From: CAJWOS01 sp964502005
GTDB lineage: Bacteria > Myxococcota_A > UBA796 > UBA2385
Reading direction: 5' to 3'
DNA length: 64,000 nucleotides
Assembly (NCBI GenBank): GCA_964502005.1
Contig: CAZCUX010000019.1
Coordinates: forward strand, 1-64,000
Shown here: positions 17,314 through 26,020 of the stretch, piece after piece
Position numbering within the stretch: position 1 is the first letter of the stretch
How the letters are laid out: every line of letters starts with the position of its first letter
Notes under the pieces: model-generated
The model's input: only the letters and a program-made list of their open reading frames with translations
The model's database searches: none
Told to the model about the DNA's origin: nothing
Position numbers and translations under genes: made by a program

Positions 17314-18317
17314 CGGATGTAGCCGTGGTCGCGAAACCACCGCGCCGCCTTTTCGACGGCCCCTTCGATAGGCGACTGCGCGACGCCAAGCTCAGTCACG
17401 GCCCGTTTCGCCGTTCGGTACCGCTCCTCTTGCATCGCTAGCAAGACCCGCGGGTCGAGGCCGGCGAAGCGATGGGGGTCGCGCTTGTGCAACTGCGCGC
17501 CAATGTGCCCTGCCCACCGCACCAAACGACGCGGCATCGGCAGGCGCGGTCGCGGCCGCCCGACGGCCACGGCGCACATTGTCATAAACGCTTCGTAGCT
17601 CAAGTTGTGCGCGCCCAACAAATAGCGCCGCCCCTTCGTGCCACGCTCGAACGCGAGAATGTGCCCCAATGCACAATCGTCGGCGTCCATGAAGCACTTG
17701 CCGCCGCGCGGAAACACGGGAACGGGGTACTTCGCCATCGACACCAACAGCTGTCCGCTGGTGGGCTTGATGTCCCAAGCGCCAACAATGTAGTCGGGAT
17801 TGACCACCACAACATCAACCTCACGCGCGTCGCACGCGAGCTGTTCCGCCACGCGTTTGGTGTCGTGGTAGGCCCGCAAGGCCGTCCCGGGTGGGCCGAG
17901 AATCCCCGTAGCGTCCAAGGGCGTGTCTTCATCGCCGGGCCGATTCAGCGGTCCAAAGCCCACCGTAATACTCGATGAGCAGAGCACCATTCTCCGAATG
18001 CCGACAGTTTCGGCCGCTCGCAACAGCGCGCGGGTCGCCGTGACGTGAACGGCCTCCATTCGCTCGATGCCACCGGGGCTTGGGTCGAACAAGCCCGCAA
18101 CATGGTAGACCGCCTCGCAGCCATCCATCACCCGCGCCAAAGCATCCACCGACGCCGCGTCTTCGGAGAGGCCGACGCGGTGAAGGTGCAAGTCGAGGCC
18201 GTCGATGGCGAGGTTGGGCTTTCGGACGATACAATGCACCTCGTCGCCACGCTGAAGCAGGTGGCGGACGAGGTTTGCACCGATGAAGCCGGTAGACCCG
18301 GTGACCAGGACTTTCAT
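17310..18317 (-). CDS. NAD(P)-dependent epimerase/dehydratase, HpnA-like extended SDR
   Basis: This is an extended short-chain dehydrogenase of 335 residues. Its nucleotide-binding motif is TGSTGFIG (6-13), with a catalytic Ser in CSSS (113-116) and a YxxxK pair at Tyr150/Lys154 (YHDTK). The segment NPDYIVGAWDIKPT followed by RRYLLGAHNLSYEAF is similar to hopanoid-associated sugar epimerase HpnA and dihydroflavonol-reductase-like SDRs. No squalene-hopene cyclase or other hopanoid gene is in the window, so the substrate is open. It starts at the ATG at 18317, four bases after the acyl-CoA dehydrogenase stop, and overlaps the downstream lipoprotein start. The SDR class is secure; the HpnA label is tentative. 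Confidence 0.8.
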   Translation of the reverse strand: MKVLVTGSTGFIGANLVRHLLQRGDEVHCIVRKPNLAIDGLDLHLHRVGLSEDAASVDALARVMDGCEAVYHVAGLFDPSPGGIERMEAVHVTATRALLRAAETVGIRRMVLCSSSITVGFGPLNRPGDEDTPLDATGILGPPGTALRAYHDTKRVAEQLACDAREVDVVVVNPDYIVGAWDIKPTSGQLLVSMAKYPVPVFPRGGKCFMDADDCALGHILAFERGTKGRRYLLGAHNLSYEAFMTMCAVAVGRPRPRLPMPRRLVRWAGHIGAQLHKRDPHRFAGLDPRVLLAMQEERYRTAKRAVTELGVAQSPIEGAVEKAARWFRDHGYIR

Positions 18318-18321
18318 TGGG

Positions 18322-19476
18322 CTACCGTGCCCGCTCAAACAACTCCTTGCCGATAATCATGCGCTGAATCTGGCTGGTGCCTTCGTAAATCTGGAAAATC
18401 TTGGCGTCGCGCATCAGCTTTTCGACGGGGTATTCCTTGGAATATCCGTAGCCGCCGTAAATCTGCACGGCGTCCAACGCGACCTTCATCGCCATGTCGG
18501 CGCAAAACGCCTTGGCCATCGACGATTGCAGCGTATTGCGCACGCCCGCGTCCTTGAGCTGCGCGGCCTGCCAACACAACAAGCGGCCCGCGTCGATATT
18601 CATCGCCATCTCGGCAATCATGAAGTTGACGGCCTGGTGCGCAGCGATGGGCTTGCCAAATGTGCGGCGTTGCAACGAGTAGTCCATCGAATACTCCATC
18701 GCCGCGCGCGCCAAGCCCACCGCAGCCGACGCCACAGAAGGACGGGTGTAGTCGAAGGCGGCCATCGCCAGCTTCCAGCCATCGCCTTCGAGACCGACGC
18801 GGTTGGATTCGGGAACTTCGACGTTCTCGAAGGTGATGCCGCGGGTGTCGCTCGCGCGCTGACCGAGGTTTTGCTCCTTGCCGCCGACGATAACGCCCGG
18901 TGCATCAGCCTCCACGATGAACGCAGACATGCCACCCCGCGCTTTTTTGTCGGGGTCGGTCAACGCGACCACAAAAAACCACTTGGCGACGCCCGCGTTG
19001 GTAATCCACATCTTGGCGCCGTTGATGACGTATTTGTCACCCTTCTTCACCGCCGTTGTGCGCATTCCTTGCACATCCGACCCCGCCCCCGGCTCGGTGA
19101 CGGCATACGCGCACATCTGCAGCTCTTCGGTCATGGGCGCCAGATACTTGCGCTTCAGGGCGTCACTTGCGCCGAGAATCACGGGCTGCTGCGCCAAGCC
19201 GTTGGCCTCCATCGCGGTGCCGATGCCCGTACAACCCCACGCGAGCTCTTCGGCCAACAAAATGCCGTCCATCGCGCCAAGTTCGAGCCCGCCATAGGCA
19301 GCCTCCACGTGTGTGTTCATCAGACCCACTTCATGGGCCTTTTTCAGCACTTCCCATGGATATTCACCGGTGACATCGTGGTGCGCCGCAACCGGACGAA
19401 TCTCGTTTTTCGCAAAATCGTGCGCAAGTTCGCGAAGGGACTGCTGTTCGTCGGAAAGCTGGAACGAAACGGACAT
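18322..19476 (-). CDS. Acyl-CoA dehydrogenase
   Basis: This is an FAD-dependent acyl-CoA dehydrogenase that catalyses alpha,beta-desaturation of an acyl-CoA and passes electrons to electron transfer flavoprotein. The 384-residue protein has family-typical length. It shows CAYAVTEPGAGSDVQGM (the flavin/substrate motif), KMWITNAGVAKWFFV, LQRRTFGKPI, DAVQIYGGYGYSKEYPVEK, and the catalytic glutamate in YEGTSQIQR (Glu365), the position used by short- and medium-chain enzymes. I start at the ATG at 19474-19476 (MSVSFQLSDEQ); the upstream extension is unlike the family. It leads the operon with the SDR epimerase and M28-like lipoprotein and diverges from the NFU gene. Chain-length preference is unknown. 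Confidence 0.95.
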   Translation of the reverse strand: MSVSFQLSDEQQSLRELAHDFAKNEIRPVAAHHDVTGEYPWEVLKKAHEVGLMNTHVEAAYGGLELGAMDGILLAEELAWGCTGIGTAMEANGLAQQPVILGASDALKRKYLAPMTEELQMCAYAVTEPGAGSDVQGMRTTAVKKGDKYVINGAKMWITNAGVAKWFFVVALTDPDKKARGGMSAFIVEADAPGVIVGGKEQNLGQRASDTRGITFENVEVPESNRVGLEGDGWKLAMAAFDYTRPSVASAAVGLARAAMEYSMDYSLQRRTFGKPIAAHQAVNFMIAEMAMNIDAGRLLCWQAAQLKDAGVRNTLQSSMAKAFCADMAMKVALDAVQIYGGYGYSKEYPVEKLMRDAKIFQIYEGTSQIQRMIIGKELFERAR

Positions 19477-19601
19477 CGGAGGCTCCTGATCGATGAATCG
19501 AGACTCCGTCCTAGCCGACCGGACGGGTACAGTCACGCAAAACACACACGAGGCTCGCCGATGCGCGCTCCGACGTTATGAACAGGGCCTTGGAGAGCAT
19601 G

Positions 19602-20174
19602 ATGTCCGCATCCCACCTTGTCACGACTGTTTCAACCCCCAACCCCGACGCGCTCATGTTCCGCGTGCAAGAAGTGCTCATTCCGATGGGCACCCACGAG
19701 TACATGCGCGAATCAGACACCACCCGTGCGCCGTTGGCCCGCGCGCTCATCGCATTGAGCGACGTCGAGCTGGTGCTCATTGCGCCGCGTTTCGTCACCG
19801 TCCGAAAGCACACGGATGCGGCCTGGGAGGAGCTCGAAGAACGGGTCACAGAGACCATCGCCGACTTTATTGAGTCCGGTGAGATGGCCGTCATCGAAGA
19901 AGACAACGGGGGCGCCGCAGAGCGGGAATTGTCCCCGGTCGAGCAGCGCATCGTCGAGCTTTTGAATGAAGAAATCCGCCCCGCGATTGCCCAAGACGGC
20001 GGCGACGTCACATTCGAAAGCTTCAAAGATGGCGTGGTCTACCTCCGCTTGGTGGGCTCTTGTGGAACGTGCCCTTCGTCGGTCACCACGCTCAAAATGG
20101 GAATCGAGCGCCTATTGGTCGAAGAAATCCCCGAGGTCGAGCGCGTCGAAAACATGGACTGGCTCAACGACTGA
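19602..20174 (+). CDS. NFU-type iron-sulfur cluster scaffold protein
   Basis: This 190-residue protein has two domains. The N-terminal Nfu_N-like domain (STPNPDALMFRV, RAPLARALIALSDVELVLIAPRFVTV) is typical of mitochondrial NFU1 and bacterial homologues. The C-terminal NifU-like domain holds the cluster-binding Cys pair in GSCGTCPSS (Cys154, Cys157). Such proteins carry a 4Fe-4S cluster to target enzymes, for example lipoyl synthase in NFU1 systems. I choose the ATG at 19602 because GGAGAG lies at 19592-19597; an ATG at 19578 would add eight residues. It faces the convergent HD phosphohydrolase gene, ending 12 bases before it. The family call is secure and the client enzymes are unknown. Confidence 0.92.
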   Translation: MSASHLVTTVSTPNPDALMFRVQEVLIPMGTHEYMRESDTTRAPLARALIALSDVELVLIAPRFVTVRKHTDAAWEELEERVTETIADFIESGEMAVIEEDNGGAAERELSPVEQRIVELLNEEIRPAIAQDGGDVTFESFKDGVVYLRLVGSCGTCPSSVTTLKMGIERLLVEEIPEVERVENMDWLND

Positions 20175-20186
20175 CCGCCTGCGGGG

Positions 20187-21527
20187 CTACAACAGGCTCC
20201 GCGGGCGCCAAACTCCCGCCAGCCGCTCCCGCGACCGCAACAGGTCCGCCGGTTCTACGTACAGACGCGAAATCGTGACCCCCTCTTCCCCACCATGAAG
20301 CGCCCGCGATGCATCGGACAACCGGCGCGCGGGGGCGCCGTCGGCTGCCGCGACATAAATTGGCAGCTTGGCGGGGTCAGGGCCCATCAGCATACGCCCA
20401 CGCAGGGTGGTCGCGATGACGTCGATGTCTGCGTTTCGCAGGATGTCTGCGCGTTGACGGAGCGCGCACTCCTCTGCGGGCACATGCGCCTCGTAAACCA
20501 CCTTGTACGGCTGGTTTTGCCAGATGCGACGCGCGAAAGGGTCAGGGTCGCGTCGAAGGTAAGCAAACAGCCAGGCGTCGTCGGTGTCGAGGTATTCGTC
20601 AAAGTCGGACGGCAGCAACAAGCCGCCAGAGTCCCCTTGCCTTGCGCGCTCTGCTGACGCGACGACATAGCGTTTCAGCATTTCTTCATAGGCAACTGAC
20701 TTTTGGTGGAAGTACACCATCAAAAACATATGAAAGCGCGCGACGATATAGTCGTCAAATGCATACAACGCGCGGGGGTCGAGGGCGAGACACACCCGCC
20801 CTTGGTCGTCAACATGACGCGAAAGGCTACTAATGAGCCAGTTCACGTCGATTTGCCCATATCGCGCGCCGCTAAAATAGGAGTCCCGAACCAAATAATC
20901 GAGGCGGTCAACATCCAAGTCAGAGCTGATAAGTTGGCTCAGGAGCGGGCGAAGGTCGAAGCCCCCCTCCTTGAAAAAGTCGTCTTGAACCGGCACATCG
21001 GGACTAATCAAGGCTGCGACATGCTGCGCCGTAAACGGAAAGGTGCGTGCGATAGTATCGGCGAGGTCGGTGCCCGTGAGGATGCCGATGGTATAGTCTT
21101 CGTGATGCGCCCGACCGTCCAACCGCGACGCGACCGCACTGGGCAGGTACGCCCCAATCTGCAACGCCCGCAACGTAGGCATCGCAAACTCAGCGGAATG
21201 GCTATATGGCGCATGTCCGATGTCATGGCACAATGCAGCCAAGCGAACACAATGCCGAAACGCACGACGGCGGCTCCCGGAGCCAAAAGGCTGGTCCCGA
21301 AAACACTGGTCGAATGCCAACCCAGCCAAATGCATCGCGCCCAATGAATGAATAAACCGCGTATGCGTCGCACCGGGGAACGGATGATGCGCAAACCCGA
21401 GTTGGCGGATTCCCCGAAGGCGCTGAATGGCCCGATGCTGAACCACGCGCTTTTCGTTCAGGTCAACAGATACAGAGCCGTGAATCGGGTCGCGGGTTTC
21501 GCTTTGAGGGGGCGCGGGATGTTCCAT
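20187..21527 (-). CDS. HD-superfamily phosphohydrolase (dNTPase-like, COG1078 type)
   Basis: This 446-residue protein has an N-terminal HD domain with the metal ligands in THTRFIHSLGAMH (His60) and CHDIGHAPYSH (His101, Asp102), and a later SSDLDVDRLDYLVRD segment. That spacing is seen in the SAMHD1/dGTPase-like group and in the EF1143-type dNTP triphosphohydrolases. The likely activity is removal of triphosphate from deoxynucleotides, but substrate range cannot be read from sequence. I start at the ATG at 21525-21527, which has GGAGGT just upstream; the frame extends 58 codons further without homology-like sequence. It converges with the NFU gene and diverges from the PP2C fusion gene. Confidence 0.9.
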   Translation of the reverse strand: MEHPAPPQSETRDPIHGSVSVDLNEKRVVQHRAIQRLRGIRQLGFAHHPFPGATHTRFIHSLGAMHLAGLAFDQCFRDQPFGSGSRRRAFRHCVRLAALCHDIGHAPYSHSAEFAMPTLRALQIGAYLPSAVASRLDGRAHHEDYTIGILTGTDLADTIARTFPFTAQHVAALISPDVPVQDDFFKEGGFDLRPLLSQLISSDLDVDRLDYLVRDSYFSGARYGQIDVNWLISSLSRHVDDQGRVCLALDPRALYAFDDYIVARFHMFLMVYFHQKSVAYEEMLKRYVVASAERARQGDSGGLLLPSDFDEYLDTDDAWLFAYLRRDPDPFARRIWQNQPYKVVYEAHVPAEECALRQRADILRNADIDVIATTLRGRMLMGPDPAKLPIYVAAADGAPARRLSDASRALHGGEEGVTISRLYVEPADLLRSRERLAGVWRPRSLL

Positions 21528-21657
21528 CAAACCTCCGTCCAGCCCGATATTCCGATTATCGACCCTTCGCCCGTCGGCAAACTCGCAATTGCCATCGCAT
21601 CCGGCCGCCAAAACGCATAGAAACCTCGCCGTCAGATTCTTACCCCGCGAGCGGTCC

Positions 21658-23925
21658 ATGCCTATTCTGGTTTCCCCTTCCGATATCCGCATCGGCGACA
21701 TCGTGGTTCACAATGCTGGAGACATCGCATTTGTCGTGGCACTGGACCCAGAGGGCTTCGAAGTCGGATGGGCAAACGCGAAAAAGCGCAACACACGTTA
21801 CCCCTACGACGCCATCGAAGACTTCAGCTTGTGCCTCCCCGGCGGCTTTGTCAGCCGGGCGATTCTCAATCCAAGCAGCATTTCGCAAGATGTCGTTCGA
21901 CGTCCAGCAGAGGTCGCCCTTTGGTTGCTGCAATCCACCGGACGGCCGATGCTGCCATCCGAACTCCGCGCTGCCCTCACGAGCCGCGGCGTGTGTGGTC
22001 CCGAGGAAGCGGAGCGCTGGTGGAATGACCTCGCCCAAACCTGGGAAAGCGAACCGTCTAGTCCCGTTCGCTGGGACGGCCAGCTGCTTCACACCGTCGA
22101 AGACCCGCGCGCATCCCTGGAGGCGGCGTTTGCGACTTGGGGAGACGACGAAAAGTGGTCGCGGTGGCACTCGATGGGGTCCGACGCCCAGCAACGCCTT
22201 TTGGAAAAGGCCCTCGAACGCAGCGACAGCGCGACCGTGGCCACCATCGTTCGCCTGACCCGCGTATGGACCACCACCAGCACCACCCGAACCTTGCACC
22301 GTATCCTCCAAGGCGACGCCCAGCTCGGCGCTGCCGCTCTACAATGGTTCGGTGACCGCCAGCTCCTTACAACGCTCGCGGAGTCCGGCGCCCAGCGCGA
22401 CCGCCGCCCATTGCTGCGGCGTATCCTGGAGCAGGTGCCGCCCCCCGTGCGCAATCACCACGTTTGCCGAATGCTCGCAGAGGTGGTCGCAAACGACGAA
22501 CCGGCCACCTTGTTCTTGACCGACTTGCTGCGCGGCGGACCCGCTGACGCGTTGCCCCTTTTGGACCGACTTGGGTTGTCCGATGAAGCCCGTATGGAGT
22601 TGGAGCAATGGTTAGAGGAGCGACTCGCGGAGTCGACGATGGAGCGTCCCATCCAGGTGGCGGACCCCTTGCTCACGCACCTCGCGCCATTGCCCGTTGA
22701 GCGCCTGTTTACGGTGAGCCTGGCCGCCGCGCGCGCGTTGTCGCGCCGACATGCCGAAGGTTCCCACGGCGGCGTCGATGGCGCGCGTTGGAGAGCCCCC
22801 GATGAAGTGGTCCTGGGCGCGCCCGAAAACACGACACCGCGCCAAGATGTGCGCGCGACGATGCGGCGCATGGTCGAGCTCGCTGTCGGCAACCTGCCAC
22901 GCAACCTCCCCGTTACCGACAAAGACCTGCTCGACCACCTTCCTGCGCTTGTTCCCGAGATTCCCCCCGCATGGGTTGCCGTCGCAACCTTAGCGATGTC
23001 GCCGAACCCCCTCGACCGACCCGCCAACGGCCTCGACCTATGGCGCCACCTCGCGTATGCCCGCACGACCGAAGAGCTGCGGCAATCGGCCCCGATTCGG
23101 ATGCGCCACTCCGCCAATGTTGGCTGGGACACCCACATTGGTATCACAAAAGCGAGACAAAGTCAAACCAATCAGGACGCCGCTTGGTCGCAGACGGAAG
23201 GGCACCTCACATTCGCTGTGATTGCCGACGGCATCAGCGTCGCTACGGCTGGCGCAGGCCATATTGCGAGCGGTATCGTCACCCAAACGTGTATGCAAAC
23301 CTGGGAAGAAAATGTAGAACGCCTGGGTTCTCCCAATGCAAGCGAAGTCGAAGCGCGCGCATTCTTGGATGAGACCCTTCGCTTGGCCAACGCACAAATC
23401 TGCGCGGAAGCAAGGCGCGCTGCGCGGGGAGACCTCGACCGCCACATTCCAATGGGGACCACCGTCATCTTGGCCCTTGTGGTCGGGGACCGGCTGCATA
23501 TCGCATCCCTCGGCGATTCGCGCGCGTGGCTCGTTGGCCGAGACGGTGCAGGCCAGCTTACAGGTGACCAAAACATCCGCCTCGACTGGCTGCGGTCCTG
23601 GCAAGCGCACCGCCCGATTGACCTGACCACCAATGGGTCGGTGTTGACCGGCTATTTGGGTCATTTCGACGGTCTCGGCCAGCCCGACCTCTTGCCGGTG
23701 GCCCACCGCTCGCTGTCCCTTCTTCCTGGCGACACCGTTGTCTTGGCCACCGATGGCTTCGTCGACTACGCCGCAGACTCGCCGGCAGGCCTCGCGCGGT
23801 TGCTCGAATCAGCAGCGGCACTTGCGGACCTTGACGAAGGCGCCCGCTTACTCGTTCAGGCCGCAAACCGCGGTGGAGGTGGCGACAACATCACCACGCT
23901 CCTCATTCGGCACCAACTCCGCTGA
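21658..23925 (+). CDS. Multidomain protein: kinase C-lobe-like segment fused to PP2C phosphatase
   Basis: This is a 755-residue protein. The C-terminal part (about 488-753) is a PP2C-type Ser/Thr phosphatase with NQDA (506-509), IADGIS (523-527), GDSRAW, ATDGF and GGGDNITT, so the metal-binding Asp residues are present. Ahead of it, residues 375-470 read like the C-lobe of a protein kinase: WRAPDEVVLGAPENTTPRQD echoes the APE region, and LAMSPNPLDRPANGLDLW echoes the final helix with its Arg. However, there is no ATP-binding N-lobe and no HRD or DFG. Residues 1-340 are of unknown fold: a possible small beta domain, a winged-helix-like segment at 83-147, then helices. The ATG at 21658 is my start. 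A role in signalling is inferred. Confidence 0.78.
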   Translation: MPILVSPSDIRIGDIVVHNAGDIAFVVALDPEGFEVGWANAKKRNTRYPYDAIEDFSLCLPGGFVSRAILNPSSISQDVVRRPAEVALWLLQSTGRPMLPSELRAALTSRGVCGPEEAERWWNDLAQTWESEPSSPVRWDGQLLHTVEDPRASLEAAFATWGDDEKWSRWHSMGSDAQQRLLEKALERSDSATVATIVRLTRVWTTTSTTRTLHRILQGDAQLGAAALQWFGDRQLLTTLAESGAQRDRRPLLRRILEQVPPPVRNHHVCRMLAEVVANDEPATLFLTDLLRGGPADALPLLDRLGLSDEARMELEQWLEERLAESTMERPIQVADPLLTHLAPLPVERLFTVSLAAARALSRRHAEGSHGGVDGARWRAPDEVVLGAPENTTPRQDVRATMRRMVELAVGNLPRNLPVTDKDLLDHLPALVPEIPPAWVAVATLAMSPNPLDRPANGLDLWRHLAYARTTEELRQSAPIRMRHSANVGWDTHIGITKARQSQTNQDAAWSQTEGHLTFAVIADGISVATAGAGHIASGIVTQTCMQTWEENVERLGSPNASEVEARAFLDETLRLANAQICAEARRAARGDLDRHIPMGTTVILALVVGDRLHIASLGDSRAWLVGRDGAGQLTGDQNIRLDWLRSWQAHRPIDLTTNGSVLTGYLGHFDGLGQPDLLPVAHRSLSLLPGDTVVLATDGFVDYAADSPAGLARLLESAAALADLDEGARLLVQAANRGGGGDNITTLLIRHQLR

Positions 23926-23978
23926 GCCTACGCACGCGTCCGACGACCAAAATCCATTGCAACCGCAAAGGCGCACGG

Positions 23979-25916
23979 ATGCAAGCGGGGGTTATCTATA
24001 GGCGACCCCCGGCCGCGCGGAGTACCACGTTGAACCGCTTTATCGACGCACTGAACGATCGAATTGTCCTGTTTGACGGTGCGATGGGCACCGAAATCTA
24101 CAAACGAGGCGTGTTCATCAACCGCTGCTACGACGAAGTGTCGCTGACCAATCCCGATATGGTCCGCGACATTCACCGTGCGTACCTCAATGCGGGCGCA
24201 GAGGTCCTCACCACCAACACATTTGGTGCCAACCGGCTTCGCTTGGCCGCATTCGGCCTCGCGGAACGAACCGCCGAGTTGAACATTACCGCTACCCGCT
24301 TGGCACGGGAAGTTGCATCGAATGGCGCGTGGATTGGAGGGAGTATTGGGCCGATTGGCGCCCAACTTGCTCCCGTTGGCAAGATTAGCCCCGGGCAGGC
24401 CTTCGCGGCTTTTCGGGAGCAAGCCAAGCTGCTCGCGGAAAACGGCGTTGACTTCATTATCTTGGAGACGTTCGACAATATCGGCGAGCTTTGGCAAGCA
24501 GTTCGTGGTGTGCGCGCCGTCACCAAGCTGCCTATCGTCGCATCCGTCACGTTCCGTACCGAGGGCCTCACCCACGCCAAAGTAAGCGGGTTGTCTCCCG
24601 CAGCCGTCGCCGAAAGACTCGCAGGCTGGGACATTCAGGCGCTCGGCGTCAACTGCGCGTTGGGACCGCGGGCGATGCTCGAAGTGGTCGAAGAGCTCGT
24701 GTCGCGGGTCGAACTTCCAATCATCGCGCAGCCCAACGCCGGCTACCCGCAGGTGGTCGATGGCCGCACCATCTTCTTGACCGGCCCTGAGTATATGGCC
24801 GAGTACGCGCGCCGCTTGGGGCAAGTCGGCGTACGAGGCGTGGGGGGCTGCTGCGGCACCACCCCCGAGATGATCAAAGAGATGCGCGTGTTCTTGCGCT
24901 CCATCTCGCCGGCCCACCAAGGCCCTGTAGTAGAAGTGCGCAGCACCGATACCGCGTCCCCCAAACCCGCCGGCTTACCCCCCGTGCCCGTAGCGGAACG
25001 CAGCGAGTTGGCCCGTCGGGTCGCTTCGGGCAAGTTCTGCGTATCCGTCGAGCTCGACCCCCCGCGCGGCATCGACCCCGGCAAGGCGGTCGAAGGGGCG
25101 GCGATGCTGTACGAAGCGGGCGTCGACGTCGTCAACATCGCAGATGGACCGCGCGCCGTCGCACGCATGGGCCCGACCGCCTTGTCCCAGCTTGTGCGCG
25201 CGCGCGTGCCAAAGTTTGAAACGGTCGTCCACTACTGTTGCCGTGACCGAAACCTGCTCGGAATGCAGATGGACCTGCTGGGCGCCCACGCGCTTGGCTT
25301 GCGCAACATCCTCGCGGTGACCGGCGACCCTCCCAAGATGGGCACGTATCCAAACGCTACGGCCGTTTTCGACATCGACTCTATCGGCTTGATTTCGTTT
25401 ATTCAGTTGCTCAATCGGGGCCTCGACTTCTCGGGCGAGCCGATTGGCGGTCAGACCGCGCTGTTTGTCGGCGCAGGCTGCAATCCGGGCGCCGTCGACA
25501 TCGACCTAGAGGCCGAGCGCTTCCTCAAGAAGGTCGAGGCGGGCGCGGAGTACTTCTTCTCCCAGCCCGTCTTCGATGAAGAGCTGCTCCAGCGCTTCTT
25601 GGACCGCACCCAAGCCGCCGCCCACGTCCCCTTCTTCGTGGGCATCATGCCGCTCGTGTCGGTACGCAACGCCGAGTTCCTCCACAACGAAGTGCCCGGC
25701 ATGCAGATTCCTGACACCGTGATGAACGCGATGCGCGCCGCGAGCAGCCGCGATGGACAGCGCGAGGTCGGCATTCAGGTGGCGCGCGAAGCACTCCTGG
25801 CATGCAAGGCGCACCCCCGTATCCGTGGCGTGTATGTGTATCCGCCGTTTGGGAGCTACAAGGCGGTGCTGCGCTTGCTGGACGGCATCTTGGAGCCGCC
25901 ACAGCCCTTGGACTGA
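23979..25916 (+). CDS. Bifunctional homocysteine S-methyltransferase / methylenetetrahydrofolate reductase
   Basis: This 645-residue fusion resembles B. subtilis YitJ. The N-terminal half is the homocysteine-binding domain of MetH/Hcy S-methyltransferases (ILFDGAMGTEI-type start, zinc ligands Cys226 in VNCALGP and Cys291/Cys292 in GGCCGTT). The C-terminal half (about 345-640) is a methylenetetrahydrofolate reductase barrel, with FCVSVELDPPRG, NILAVTGDPPKMG, AGAEYFFSQPVFD and FVGIMPLVS. The MTHFR half makes 5-methyl-THF. How the pair yields methionine without a visible cobalamin domain is unclear, since none is present in this protein. Start is the ATG at 23979; homology begins near residue 18, so a TTG at 24030 is an alternative. 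Confidence 0.9.
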   Translation: MQAGVIYRRPPAARSTTLNRFIDALNDRIVLFDGAMGTEIYKRGVFINRCYDEVSLTNPDMVRDIHRAYLNAGAEVLTTNTFGANRLRLAAFGLAERTAELNITATRLAREVASNGAWIGGSIGPIGAQLAPVGKISPGQAFAAFREQAKLLAENGVDFIILETFDNIGELWQAVRGVRAVTKLPIVASVTFRTEGLTHAKVSGLSPAAVAERLAGWDIQALGVNCALGPRAMLEVVEELVSRVELPIIAQPNAGYPQVVDGRTIFLTGPEYMAEYARRLGQVGVRGVGGCCGTTPEMIKEMRVFLRSISPAHQGPVVEVRSTDTASPKPAGLPPVPVAERSELARRVASGKFCVSVELDPPRGIDPGKAVEGAAMLYEAGVDVVNIADGPRAVARMGPTALSQLVRARVPKFETVVHYCCRDRNLLGMQMDLLGAHALGLRNILAVTGDPPKMGTYPNATAVFDIDSIGLISFIQLLNRGLDFSGEPIGGQTALFVGAGCNPGAVDIDLEAERFLKKVEAGAEYFFSQPVFDEELLQRFLDRTQAAAHVPFFVGIMPLVSVRNAEFLHNEVPGMQIPDTVMNAMRAASSRDGQREVGIQVAREALLACKAHPRIRGVYVYPPFGSYKAVLRLLDGILEPPQPLD

Positions 25917-25959
25917 CGTCGAAGCGCGGGGGGCTCGTGGCGGGCGCGCCGCGTTCCCC

Positions 25960-25999
25960 AAAAAGAAAACACCCGCCTGGGCCGAAGCCGAGGCGGGTG
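25960..25999 (-). terminator. Rho-independent terminator of the secreted-protein gene
   Basis: On the minus strand a perfect 9-bp stem (CACCCGCCT / AGGCGGGTG, 25991-25999 and 25970-25978) encloses a 12-base loop and is followed by a nearly continuous T run (complement of 25960-25969). It lies 22 bases after the stop of the gene at 26021-26698 and also faces the end of the bifunctional methyltransferase gene, so it may serve both. Confidence 0.88.
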
Positions 26000-26020
26000 C
26001 GTGGGAAGCCCACTGGCAAA

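Noticed and set aside
18283..19581. 432-codon plus-strand open frame antisense to the acyl-CoA dehydrogenase
   Set aside because: The conserved dehydrogenase frame is on the other strand; the antisense translation is His/Arg-rich with no recognisable fold.
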